Assembly (NCBI GenBank): GCA_900317685.1
Contig: ONHQ01000015.1
Location: 1-62,041 of the forward strand
From: an uncultured Prevotella sp.
GTDB taxonomy: Bacteria; Bacteroidota; Bacteroidia; Bacteroidales; Bacteroidaceae
Length of the DNA: 62,041 nt
Direction of reading: 5' to 3'
Under the pieces are notes generated by a model, which made no database searches, was not told the origin of the DNA, and worked only from the letters and a program-made list of their open reading frames with translations. Positions 43,742 through 51,308 of the stretch are shown here, piece by piece (position 1 is the first letter of the stretch; each line of letters starts with the position of its first letter). The translations under genes were made by a program, and so were the position numbers.

Positions 43742-44509
43742 CTATTTCGCCCAGGGCGCATTGCCCTCCTCCCACATCTTGTTGAGCAGGTCGCGGTCGC
43801 GCACGGTGTCCATGCATTGCCAGAAGCCATCGTGGCGATAGCTGGCCAGCTCGCCTTCGGCCGCCAGACGCTCAAGGGGCTCGCGCTCCAAAGTAGTCTG
43901 GTCACCCTCGATATAGTCGAAAATCACGGGATTGAAGACAAAGAAACCGCCATTGATCCATCCCTGATTGACCTGTGGCTTCTCCTTGAACGAACGGACG
44001 AGGCCGTCGTCGTCGAGCTGCAGTTCGCCAAAGCGGGCCGTGGGGTGCACAGCGGTGACGATGGCTTTCTTTCCCGACCGGTGGTAGCTGTCCACGAGGT
44101 GGCTGATGTCGACATTGGAGACTGCGTCGCCATAGGTGCACATGAAGTCTTCGTTGCCGATGACATCCTTGAGCCGTTTGAGTCTTCCGCCCGTCATTGA
44201 GCCCTGCCCCGTGTCGACGAGCGTGACGCGCCAGTCGACGGGGTGCTCATTGATGTATTCCACGTGGTTGTTAGCCAGGTCGATGGTGAAGTCGTTGCCC
44301 AAAGAATAGTATTGCAGGAAATAGTTTTTGATGACCTCGCCCTTGTAGCCCAGAGCCACGACGAAGTCTTTGTAACCATACCGTGCATAGTGATTCATGA
44401 TATGCCACAGGATAGGCTTTCCGCCTATCTCCACCATGGGCTTGGGGATGAGCTTGGTGTACTCAGAGAGCCGGGTGCCGAAGCCGCCGGCAAGGATGAC
44501 CACTTTCAT
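43742..44509 (-). CDS. rfbF: Glucose-1-phosphate cytidylyltransferase
   Basis: A nucleotidyltransferase of 255 residues that makes CDP-glucose from glucose-1-phosphate and CTP. The pyrophosphorylase signature VILAGGFGTRLSEYTKLIPK is followed by PMVEIGGKPILWHIMNHYA, diagnostic of RfbF, and later FMCTYGDAVSNVDISHL and INGGFFVFNPVIFDYI. In 3,6-dideoxyhexose pathways RfbF works with CDP-glucose 4,6-dehydratase (RfbG), which is not recognisable in this operon. CDP-glucose may feed another route or the dehydratase may be elsewhere in the genome. Confidence 0.94.
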   Translation of the reverse strand: MKVVILAGGFGTRLSEYTKLIPKPMVEIGGKPILWHIMNHYARYGYKDFVVALGYKGEVIKNYFLQYYSLGNDFTIDLANNHVEYINEHPVDWRVTLVDTGQGSMTGGRLKRLKDVIGNEDFMCTYGDAVSNVDISHLVDSYHRSGKKAIVTAVHPTARFGELQLDDDGLVRSFKEKPQVNQGWINGGFFVFNPVIFDYIEGDQTTLEREPLERLAAEGELASYRHDGFWQCMDTVRDRDLLNKMWEEGNAPWAK

Positions 44510-44533
44510 GTATCAATTATATTTTTAGTGAAA

Positions 44534-45643
44534 CTATAGGCTGTTGATGGTGTCACAGATGAGTGTGATGTCGTCCTCGGTGAGCTCGGGATGCATAGGG
44601 ATGGAGATCACTTTCTGATACACATCCTCCGTCACGGGCAGATGGTAATCGGCCTTGAAATACGACAGCTGATGGTTGGGACGGTATTGCACGCCATACT
44701 GTATCTCTTTCTCTTTGAACAGTTGCTCGAGTTTTTCTCTCTTTCCGTGGAGGATTTCCAGCGGGAAGATGTGAGGTACGATCTCGTTGGCATAGTCCAT
44801 CTCGATGAGCTTCACGTCGGGGTTGTCTTTCAGTCTGCGGGTATATTCCAAGGCGATGCGGCGGCGGGCAGGCGCAAACTCTGGCTCAAAACGCCCCAGC
44901 TGCACCTTGCCGATAGCGGCGAAGATGTTGCTCATGTGGTAGCGGTAGCCCTGGTCCACCACGTCAAACACCCAGCTGCGCTGGCCGGCATAGCGCTTCT
45001 CCGAGTCTTTCTGCACACCGAGCAGGCGGGCGTCACTGACTTTCTGTATGGTGTCCTCGTTGGTGGTGAACACTGCGCCACCCTCGCCGGAGGTGATGTT
45101 TTTGATGCCGTCGAAGCTGAAGCAGACCACGTCGCCAAACGATCCGATCTTGCGGCCGCCGCATTTACATCCGAAGGCATGAGCGGCATCCTCGATACAG
45201 CGCAGTCCGTGCTCACGGGCAAAAGCCTGATACTGCTCGGCCATACGACAGTTGCTGCCATAGTAGACCGGCATCATCGCTGTGGTGCGCGGCGTGATGC
45301 GGCGCTCAGCGTCCTTGAGGTCGAGTGTCAGCGTCTCGGGATCTATGTCGCAACTCACTGGATGGCAACCGGCTCCGGTAATGGCCTGGTAAGATGAGAC
45401 AAAGGTAAACGACGGCACCAGCACGTCGTCGCCCGGCCGTGTGCAAGCCTGCACGGCTAAGTGAAGAGCCGCTGTGCCACTGTTGACGCACATACAGCGA
45501 CGGCCACCGCCGATGTAGTCTTGCAGCTCGTTTTCAAATTCTCCTACTGTGGCTCCCATTCCCAGGTAGCCGATATCTTCTATGACGTGGGCTACGGCAG
45601 CACTCTCTGCCTTGCCCACCACTGATTTTGATAATCTGATCAT
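44534..45643 (-). CDS. DegT/DnrJ/EryC1/StrS-family sugar aminotransferase
   Basis: A PLP enzyme of 369 residues. CVNSGTAALHLAVQACTRPG holds the PLP-phosphate region, IEDAAHAFGCKCGGRKIGSF the Asp that binds the pyridine nitrogen, and SFDGIKNITSGEGGAVFT the Schiff-base Lys. The family aminates keto-sugars attached to nucleotides; relatives (ColD, RfbH) act in dideoxysugar routes. It is the first gene of the operon, 24 bp before rfbF. Substrate is not inferable with certainty; a 4-keto or 3-keto product of the epimerase is a candidate. Confidence 0.9.
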   Translation of the reverse strand: MIRLSKSVVGKAESAAVAHVIEDIGYLGMGATVGEFENELQDYIGGGRRCMCVNSGTAALHLAVQACTRPGDDVLVPSFTFVSSYQAITGAGCHPVSCDIDPETLTLDLKDAERRITPRTTAMMPVYYGSNCRMAEQYQAFAREHGLRCIEDAAHAFGCKCGGRKIGSFGDVVCFSFDGIKNITSGEGGAVFTTNEDTIQKVSDARLLGVQKDSEKRYAGQRSWVFDVVDQGYRYHMSNIFAAIGKVQLGRFEPEFAPARRRIALEYTRRLKDNPDVKLIEMDYANEIVPHIFPLEILHGKREKLEQLFKEKEIQYGVQYRPNHQLSYFKADYHLPVTEDVYQKVISIPMHPELTEDDITLICDTINSL

Positions 45644-45937
45644 ACTTTATTTTAAGCGAATCAAGCGCCAAGTGCAAATTTACAAAATCTTTTTGACTTG
45701 CATTGTGGGTTGTAGGACTTTCTTTTAAAAAAGGGGGAATCTAAGGAAAAAACTACAAGAAATGAGGAACTATCGCCGATGGGCCCGTTCCTCATCAATG
45801 ATTCTTCAAGCCTGCGCTGTCCCCGTCCCCGCTGACGGACAGCGGCAAGACGGGAGCAGGCTAACGCGCCACGCTGTGGCATAAGCCTCAACTGGCTCAT
45901 ACGCACAATTGTCGGGTAAACTGACAAAAAACGGGCC
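45644..45937. other. Intergenic stretch with nested inverted repeats
   Basis: No gene. A compact structured block at 45809-45862 has an outer 7-bp stem (AGCCTGC paired with GCAGGCT) enclosing GCTGTCC paired with GGACAGC; CCGTC in the inner loop could also pair with GACGG outside it. Another hairpin, GCCAC-GCT-GTGGC, follows. The block ends 75 bp before the dispersed element at 45938. Confidence 0.5.
45675..45682 (-). promoter_or_regulatory. Promoter -7 box for the sugar-nucleotide operon
   Basis: TAAATTTG on the minus strand, 31 bp before the DegT-family gene. Confidence 0.5.
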
Positions 45938-46281
45938 CTGAGAATCGATTCTTTGCGAGCAAAGTGTCTCTTGCTCCAATTTTTCGCGAAAATAGCACAG
46001 TTTTATAATTGCGTGATTAACAATGACTTCCGAAAAACCAACATTTCTTGCGATTGTCAGAAAGGCTTTTTGATGAAAAATTCTCTAGAGAATTTTTCAT
46101 CAAAAAGCCTTTATGACCTTGTCAAAGTACCTTTTTCATCGCATCAAAGTACCGTTTTCTACCTTACATCTCACTGAAATGACATTTTCGCGATGGTTTT
46201 TTGTGACTTTGAACGTCGTTTTTGCTTTTCTGTGGTCTTCTACGCTCTCTAGAATGCAACAGAAAGTTGAAAGTGTTTTGT
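45938..46281. repeat. ~345-bp dispersed intergenic element, copy 2
   Basis: It shares its left end (CTGAGAATCGATT) and right 37 bp (46245-46281) with the element at 405-749 and is 344 bp long against 345. Inside are 22-bp-period units (starts near 46058, 46101, 46123, 46145) and a perfect 52-bp palindrome. The right end lies 11 bp beyond the stop codon of the mannosyltransferase-like gene, the same placement as copy 1 beyond the DUF4294 gene. Confidence 0.6.
46061..46112. repeat. Perfect 52-bp palindrome
   Basis: Both 26-bp arms match exactly, with no spacer; the centre is TTCTCTAGAGAA. With one mismatched pair the symmetry extends to 46057-46116. The outer part, AAAGGCTTTTTGATG, resembles the 22-bp units beside it, so it may be an inverted duplication of a unit and a half. 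Confidence 0.95.
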
Positions 46282-46292
46282 CACGGAATTTA

Positions 46293-47582
46293 CTATCTGC
46301 TACCATTGCCCGAAAGCGTCGGTTTAAGTGTTCCGCATCCCGTCAGGCACAATGCTGCCAACATAAAGAAGAAAGGCATGAAAGGAGCCTTGAAGCGGGT
46401 CTCACCATGAGAAAGCAATACTAAGGCCAAAGATCCGGCAACAATGACGAACAAAGGCAGAAACAGACTACGATATTCTCGCTTGCGCAGCAACTGCGCT
46501 GTCGACATGACAGCCATCAGTAGGATGAAGATATAGCAGATCTCATTGATTAGTGCAAAATACTGAATCGGCGAGAGACTATTGATCTCATGCGCTATTG
46601 AGGAGACAGGCAACGTGACATAGTTATTCTCGGCACGTTGCTTATTCTTCAAAAACGCCGCTATGTTGTCGATGTCTTCGTAATACATCCAGAAGAGTCG
46701 CCCGGGCACTTTTTTCAGATAGGCGATTTTGTGGTTGCCGAGCCATTGCAGAGAGCGTTGTCTCCAGATGTCGCGGCATTGCAGGGCAGTCAGTTTTTCA
46801 CGGTTAGCGATGTAGCGGGCTGTACCTTGAGGGTAAGCGTACCGACTGTAATCCACCTTTGTGCTCTTCTCATAGGTGCTTTCCACAAAGTTAAACCATA
46901 AGGTAGTGGGCTGCGTAAGGAAAAAGCCTGTACGCAGATAGCAGGACGTGCCGAAGGCTATGAGCAAGGCTGCATAGCCTCCGATGACGCAAGCATAGCG
47001 CTTGAGAATCAGTTTACGATTGAAAATAAGATGATAAAGAAGCGCGGAACCAATGTAAATAGGAGAGATGGGGCGTATCCATGTGGCAACGGCAAATAAA
47101 AGGCCTGCCGCTATCCATGTCCTTACGCTGTTGCTCTTCAAAGTGAGATACAAAGCCGTAAGGGCAAGCGCCACAGAGGGAATCTCAGAGAGCAACATGG
47201 TACTCTGCCCCCAGTTGTTGGGATAAGCAATATATAGCAGAATGGCGATAAGCCCCGTGCGATGGTTGAAAAGCAGTTCTGTAATCCGCGCAATAACGTA
47301 AGCAGAAACTGCCTTTAGGGCACACATCAGCACCAGTACGGGCACGATGCTGCGTGTCAGCCATAGCGAAAGAGCGATCAGATTGATTTGTCCGATGTTC
47401 CAAATAAAAGGCTGACCCATAATGGAGGAGTGCGACGGATAGGGTTGACCGTCTTTTAACGACATCAAGGCATACTCTATGTATCCGTCACCATCGTTCG
47501 TAGGTGTATAGCCGACAAACAGCAATATCGCTAAGAGGAAGAAGAAAAAAGCAATACTTATCTTACAATAGCTACTTTGCAT
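46293..47582 (-). CDS. Polytopic membrane glycosyltransferase (mannosyltransferase/ArnT-like, GT-C)
   Basis: A membrane protein of 429 residues with about 10-12 helices. After the first helix comes a periplasmic loop with the acidic motif YTPTNDGDGYIEYALM (the catalytic Asp of GT-C enzymes), and the C-terminal helices end in SHGETRFKAPFMPFFFM, the family's characteristic Glu-Thr-Arg-Phe segment. It would transfer a sugar from a lipid-phosphate donor on the periplasmic side. It starts inside the last 25 bp of porZ and is co-transcribed with it. Its base composition is visibly more AT-rich than that of its neighbours, which suggests later acquisition. Confidence 0.8.
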   Translation of the reverse strand: MQSSYCKISIAFFFFLLAILLFVGYTPTNDGDGYIEYALMSLKDGQPYPSHSSIMGQPFIWNIGQINLIALSLWLTRSIVPVLVLMCALKAVSAYVIARITELLFNHRTGLIAILLYIAYPNNWGQSTMLLSEIPSVALALTALYLTLKSNSVRTWIAAGLLFAVATWIRPISPIYIGSALLYHLIFNRKLILKRYACVIGGYAALLIAFGTSCYLRTGFFLTQPTTLWFNFVESTYEKSTKVDYSRYAYPQGTARYIANREKLTALQCRDIWRQRSLQWLGNHKIAYLKKVPGRLFWMYYEDIDNIAAFLKNKQRAENNYVTLPVSSIAHEINSLSPIQYFALINEICYIFILLMAVMSTAQLLRKREYRSLFLPLFVIVAGSLALVLLSHGETRFKAPFMPFFFMLAALCLTGCGTLKPTLSGNGSR

Positions 47583-49552
47583 ACTACTCCTTTCTCGCCC
47601 TCGCTGGTTGCTACTTCCACCATGTAGACGCCGCTGGCCACGCGCTTGCCATCCCTGTTGATGCCATACCATTTATATTCTCCATTGCTGGCAATGCCCT
47701 CGTTGACCAGCACGCCGTTGCTCGTGACGATCTTCACGCTGGCTCCATTTTCCAAACCGGTGATAGTGATGGCTCCGGTATAGTCGGGCTTCACAGGATT
47801 GGGGTAAGCCCAGACGTTGTCCTTGGTCATGCCATTGCTGGCGTCACTAAAGTTGCCGGTATAAGAGCACAGTCCCTGATCGGTGCCGATGAAGAGTTCT
47901 CCTGTGGCATAGTTAAGCGCTAAAGAGAGAATATTGTCTGACAGCAGCTTGCTGTTGGTTTTGGTGAAGTGAGCCAGTGTCGTGATGTTGTCAGCAGCGA
48001 TGAGGTATAAGCCATTGCCGTTAGTTCCGAACCACTTACGATTGTTCTTGTCGACGACAATGCTCTGAATGTTTACTCCGGAGAGTAAATAGTCGGCATA
48101 GTTCGTACCATCGTTGCGTGGTACCTTCACCTGAGTGAGAATAGGACTTGCAGCAGTGATTTGATCCGTTTCCAACATAAACGGTCCTATGTTGGTACCT
48201 ATCCACATGTTGTTGTCTTTGTCCTCTACTATACATTTACAAGAGGTGATACCCAAAGAAGTGCCATCTTCATTGACAAAAGGTCCCTGATAGCTGTTGA
48301 GCGCATTGGTTTCAGTCTGGTAGGCATAGAACGACGGCACTGTCCAATGGTCATTGACAAACCATACCAGTCCTCGGCTGTCGGTCATCATACCTTTCAA
48401 CGATCCGAGGCTCTGAGGCTCCGGAAACAGATATTTCAACTTCATCAGCTCAGCATGTGGAAAAGATTTCCACTCTCCGTCTTTTGTGTATTCCAGTATC
48501 GACTGCGTGGGAGCCTGACTGTTCAGCGCCCATAGATTTCCGTCCTTGTCATACATCACGCCATAGACCAACTCATAATCCTTGCTCTTCTTGTTGAAAC
48601 TCTCAATGAGAGAGTTATCGCTGTTCCACAACTTAACAAACTGTCCGTTGCGGAACTCATAGAGTCCTTCACGCGATCCGGCCATCACGTGGCTGTTGTC
48701 GCGAGGGTCGATATCAAGGCAGAAGACATCCTGATAGTTGATACCTGTCTGCGTCGCCATGTCGTCCTGAAAGAAAGACCACTCGTTGTTGCTCAGCACT
48801 TGTATGCATCCCGGATTTATATTCATCGTACCATTGCAACTATACAGCTTACCGCCATACATCTTCAAGAATCCGAAATAGTTGTATTTTGGTCCACCGG
48901 GCTGCAGTGTCTTGACGAGTGTCTTGAGCTCTTCCGATACCGTGCCGGGCTTAGCCGTGTATCCCCCCACGCGCGTCCAGTTGGCTTTGTCGAGGAGATT
49001 GTCGGTCAGCTTGCCGCGATAGAGACCATTGGCAGCACTGGCGGCATAGAGGTATCCGTCCTTGACATAGGCGTAATTGACTGAGAAGCCCAGTCTGTAA
49101 GTGTTGGTGATCTCAGCATCGGCCACGTTCAGCGCCACGATACCGAAGGCGGTGGAGAGATAGGCCATGCTGCCGTTGACATCCACGCCGTTGACCGTCT
49201 TGGTGTCAGTGGTGGAATAGTTCTGATAGTCGGTCATGTTCACCACATCGCCGTTGGGTGCGAGCAAGTCGATGTTGTAATCGTCATAGACGATGACCAG
49301 CCGACGAGCCTTCTGCGACCATCCGATGTGTGCGATGCCGCAGTCGCTGAGTCCCGAGATCTTGTCGTAGGTTGTCAGGCTCTGGTCACTTCGGTCGTAG
49401 CGATAAAGGCCGCCAGAGGCCAGCACATAGATGTTTTTTCCCTCGCCCTCCACGATTTCGGTAGGGTCGTAGTAGCTCAGATAGGCTTTCCACTGGGCAT
49501 GGAGCAGGAGTGGAAAGAACAGGATGAAAAGAAGCAGGCGATACTTGCTCAT
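47558..49552 (-). CDS. porZ: Type IX secretion system protein PorZ
   Basis: A secreted protein of 664 residues. The signal peptide MSKYRLLLFILFFPLLLHA is followed by mature QWKAYLSYYDPTEIVEG. Two beta-propellers with repeats such as NIYVLASGGLYRYDRSD and LWALNSQ make up most of the protein. From about 580 is a T9SS type A sorting domain (YPNPVKPDYTGAITITGLEN ... GVYMVEV). In Porphyromonas, PorZ sits on the cell surface and delivers anionic LPS to the sortase PorU. It lies in the leuS-yitT-rdgB operon, 146 bp after rdgB across a CTATAG array. An in-frame ATG at 49573 is an alternative start. Confidence 0.88.
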   Translation of the reverse strand: MSKYRLLLFILFFPLLLHAQWKAYLSYYDPTEIVEGEGKNIYVLASGGLYRYDRSDQSLTTYDKISGLSDCGIAHIGWSQKARRLVIVYDDYNIDLLAPNGDVVNMTDYQNYSTTDTKTVNGVDVNGSMAYLSTAFGIVALNVADAEITNTYRLGFSVNYAYVKDGYLYAASAANGLYRGKLTDNLLDKANWTRVGGYTAKPGTVSEELKTLVKTLQPGGPKYNYFGFLKMYGGKLYSCNGTMNINPGCIQVLSNNEWSFFQDDMATQTGINYQDVFCLDIDPRDNSHVMAGSREGLYEFRNGQFVKLWNSDNSLIESFNKKSKDYELVYGVMYDKDGNLWALNSQAPTQSILEYTKDGEWKSFPHAELMKLKYLFPEPQSLGSLKGMMTDSRGLVWFVNDHWTVPSFYAYQTETNALNSYQGPFVNEDGTSLGITSCKCIVEDKDNNMWIGTNIGPFMLETDQITAASPILTQVKVPRNDGTNYADYLLSGVNIQSIVVDKNNRKWFGTNGNGLYLIAADNITTLAHFTKTNSKLLSDNILSLALNYATGELFIGTDQGLCSYTGNFSDASNGMTKDNVWAYPNPVKPDYTGAITITGLENGASVKIVTSNGVLVNEGIASNGEYKWYGINRDGKRVASGVYMVEVATSEGEKGVVCKVAIVR

Positions 49553-49585
49553 GGTAGCGATTTTGAAGGACATTAAAGACAGAGT

Positions 49586-49690
49586 CTATAGAGACTATAG
49601 AGTTTATAGAAGCTATAGCAACTATAGACGTCTATAGCACCTATAGCGTCTAAAGCTCTATAGCGTCTATAGCACCTATAGCTTCTATAA
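49586..49690. repeat. Array of twelve CTATAG hexamers at 9-bp spacing
   Basis: Hexamers CTATAG (or one-base variants TTATAG, CTAAAG, CTATAA) start at 49586, 49595, 49604, 49613, 49622, 49632, 49641, 49650, 49658, 49667, 49676 and 49685. The 3-bp spacers vary. It fills nearly the whole rdgB-porZ spacer. CTATAG is its own complement. Confidence 0.95.
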
Positions 49691-49698
49691 AAAACTAA

Positions 49699-50304
49699 TT
49701 ACAGCATCTCGCTTTTCAAGTGCACGGCGAGCTGCTCTACAGCTTTTGCGCGATGCGAGATCGTGTTTTTGATCTCCTCGCCGAGCTCAGCGAAGCTCTT
49801 GTCATAGCCGTCGGGGATGAAGAGCGGGTCATAGCCGAAGCCCTCAGTGCCGTGTTTCTCGGTAGCGATGCGCCCGCGCACCTCGCCCTCGAACTGATAT
49901 TCTCGGCTACACACCGGGTTGTCGCCTTCCATGGTGATCAGTGAGATGACCGTGCGGAAGCGTGCACGGCGGTTGTCCTCACCGTCGAGCTCACGCAGGA
50001 GTTTCGCCATGTTGGCCTCACTGTCGTGGTCTGTGCCTTCGGCATAGCGGGCAGAGTGCACGCCCGGCGCACCGCCGAGTGCCTCCACCTCCAGCCCCGT
50101 GTCGTCGGCGAAGCAGTTGAGATGATAGTGGTCAAAGATATATTCTGCTTTCTGATGTGCATTTTCCTCAAGGGTATTGCCCGTTTCGGGGATGTCCTCG
50201 TGGCAGCCGATGTCACTGAGAGAGACAATCTCGAAGTCAGGACCGAGGATTTCACGTATCTCGCGCAACTTATGCTGGTTGTTGGTAGCAAAAACTATTT
50301 TCAT
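49699..50304 (-). CDS. rdgB: Non-canonical purine NTP pyrophosphatase (RdgB/HAM1)
   Basis: A protein of 201 residues that removes ITP, dITP and XTP from the nucleotide pool. It has [18 protein letters not shown], the metal site [20 protein letters not shown] (Asp-Asp) and the base-binding segment [14 protein letters not shown], with [10 protein letters not shown] at the C-terminus. Length is typical. It overlaps the yitT gene by 4 bp (ATGA) and follows it in the leuS operon. Confidence 0.96.
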   Translation of the reverse strand: MKIVFATNNQHKLREIREILGPDFEIVSLSDIGCHEDIPETGNTLEENAHQKAEYIFDHYHLNCFADDTGLEVEALGGAPGVHSARYAEGTDHDSEANMAKLLRELDGEDNRRARFRTVISLITMEGDNPVCSREYQFEGEVRGRIATEKHGTEGFGYDPLFIPDGYDKSFAELGEEIKNTISHRAKAVEQLAVHLKSEML

Positions 50305-51305
50305 GCTTTATTGTTTTGTTCCTGATCCGCCTGGTCTTTGGCAGCCGGCGGAATGTCGAAAAGAATCTGTTTATTCTTGAGTTTCTTAGGCACGTTGACC
50401 TTGATGCGGTCAAAGCCCTCGCCATATACACCGATGACCGAGCTCTGGCTGACGAAAGCCTGCGGGTCGATCATCTTGATGAGACGGAAGATCGTGACGC
50501 TCTCGTTTTTCTTGGCAAGGATACAGAGCACCTTCATGTCCTGCCCGGTGTACCATCCGTGTCCGTCGAGAATCGTCACGCCGTGATCCATCTGTGTGCC
50601 GATGGCGTTGGCGATCTCCTGATATTTCTTGGAGAAGATCATGAACTGCACACTCTGCCGCTGGATGTTCATCACGTGATCGAGCATGAAGTTCTCCACC
50701 ACCATGGTGCAGAAACCAAACACCACCTTGTGGGCGCGGCCGAGATAGTCGCCGAACTGCGGGAAGAAGAAGCAGGAGCCGATGATACAGAAGTCCACCG
50801 CCATGAGCACCTGGCCCAGCGATACGTCGCGATATTTATTGACGCAGGCGGCAATGATGTCGGTTCCACCCGTCGATCCGTTGTTGAGGAAGACGATTGC
50901 CAAGGCCGATCCCGTGAAGCAACAGCCGATGAGCAGCGACATGAAATCCTGTCCCGGTCCGAGAATCTTGACATAGTGCCCCGCAGCATCCACCGGCATG
51001 AGCACCTGAGCGAACTTCAAGAGGAAGTAAAGCGTGAAGATGGCATAGATCGTCTTCATCAGAAACTTCCAACCAAGAATCTTCAATGCCACGACGAGCA
51101 ACGCCAGGTTGATGATCATGTAGGTATTCTCTATCTTAAACCCCGTCGCGTAGTAGATGATAGCCGACATACCTGTCACGCCGCCCGTGACGATTTCATA
51201 GGGCAGGAGAAAGATGGTGAAGGCGGCAGCATACAAAACGAGGCCAAGGGTTATGCCTACATAATCCTTAGCCTCGTTGTATATGATACGATGATCAATG
51301 GTCAT
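50301..51305 (-). CDS. YitT-family membrane protein (DUF161/DUF2179)
   Basis: A protein of 334 residues with about six membrane helices (DUF161: [20 protein letters not shown], then [28 protein letters not shown]) and a C-terminal cytoplasmic DUF2179 domain ([20 protein letters not shown], then [20 protein letters not shown]). Function is unknown; transport has been suggested for the family. It starts 3 bp after leuS and overlaps rdgB, so the three genes are tightly coupled, an order I recall from other Bacteroidales. Confidence 0.92.
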   Translation of the reverse strand: MTIDHRIIYNEAKDYVGITLGLVLYAAAFTIFLLPYEIVTGGVTGMSAIIYYATGFKIENTYMIINLALLVVALKILGWKFLMKTIYAIFTLYFLLKFAQVLMPVDAAGHYVKILGPGQDFMSLLIGCCFTGSALAIVFLNNGSTGGTDIIAACVNKYRDVSLGQVLMAVDFCIIGSCFFFPQFGDYLGRAHKVVFGFCTMVVENFMLDHVMNIQRQSVQFMIFSKKYQEIANAIGTQMDHGVTILDGHGWYTGQDMKVLCILAKKNESVTIFRLIKMIDPQAFVSQSSVIGVYGEGFDRIKVNVPKKLKNKQILFDIPPAAKDQADQEQNNKA

Positions 51306-51308
51306 ATA

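Noticed and set aside
45809-45862. A known structured RNA such as a riboswitch
   Set aside because: The nested stems are real, but I cannot match them to a riboswitch core, and the block lies 166 bp upstream of the DegT start, before the -7 box rather than after it.
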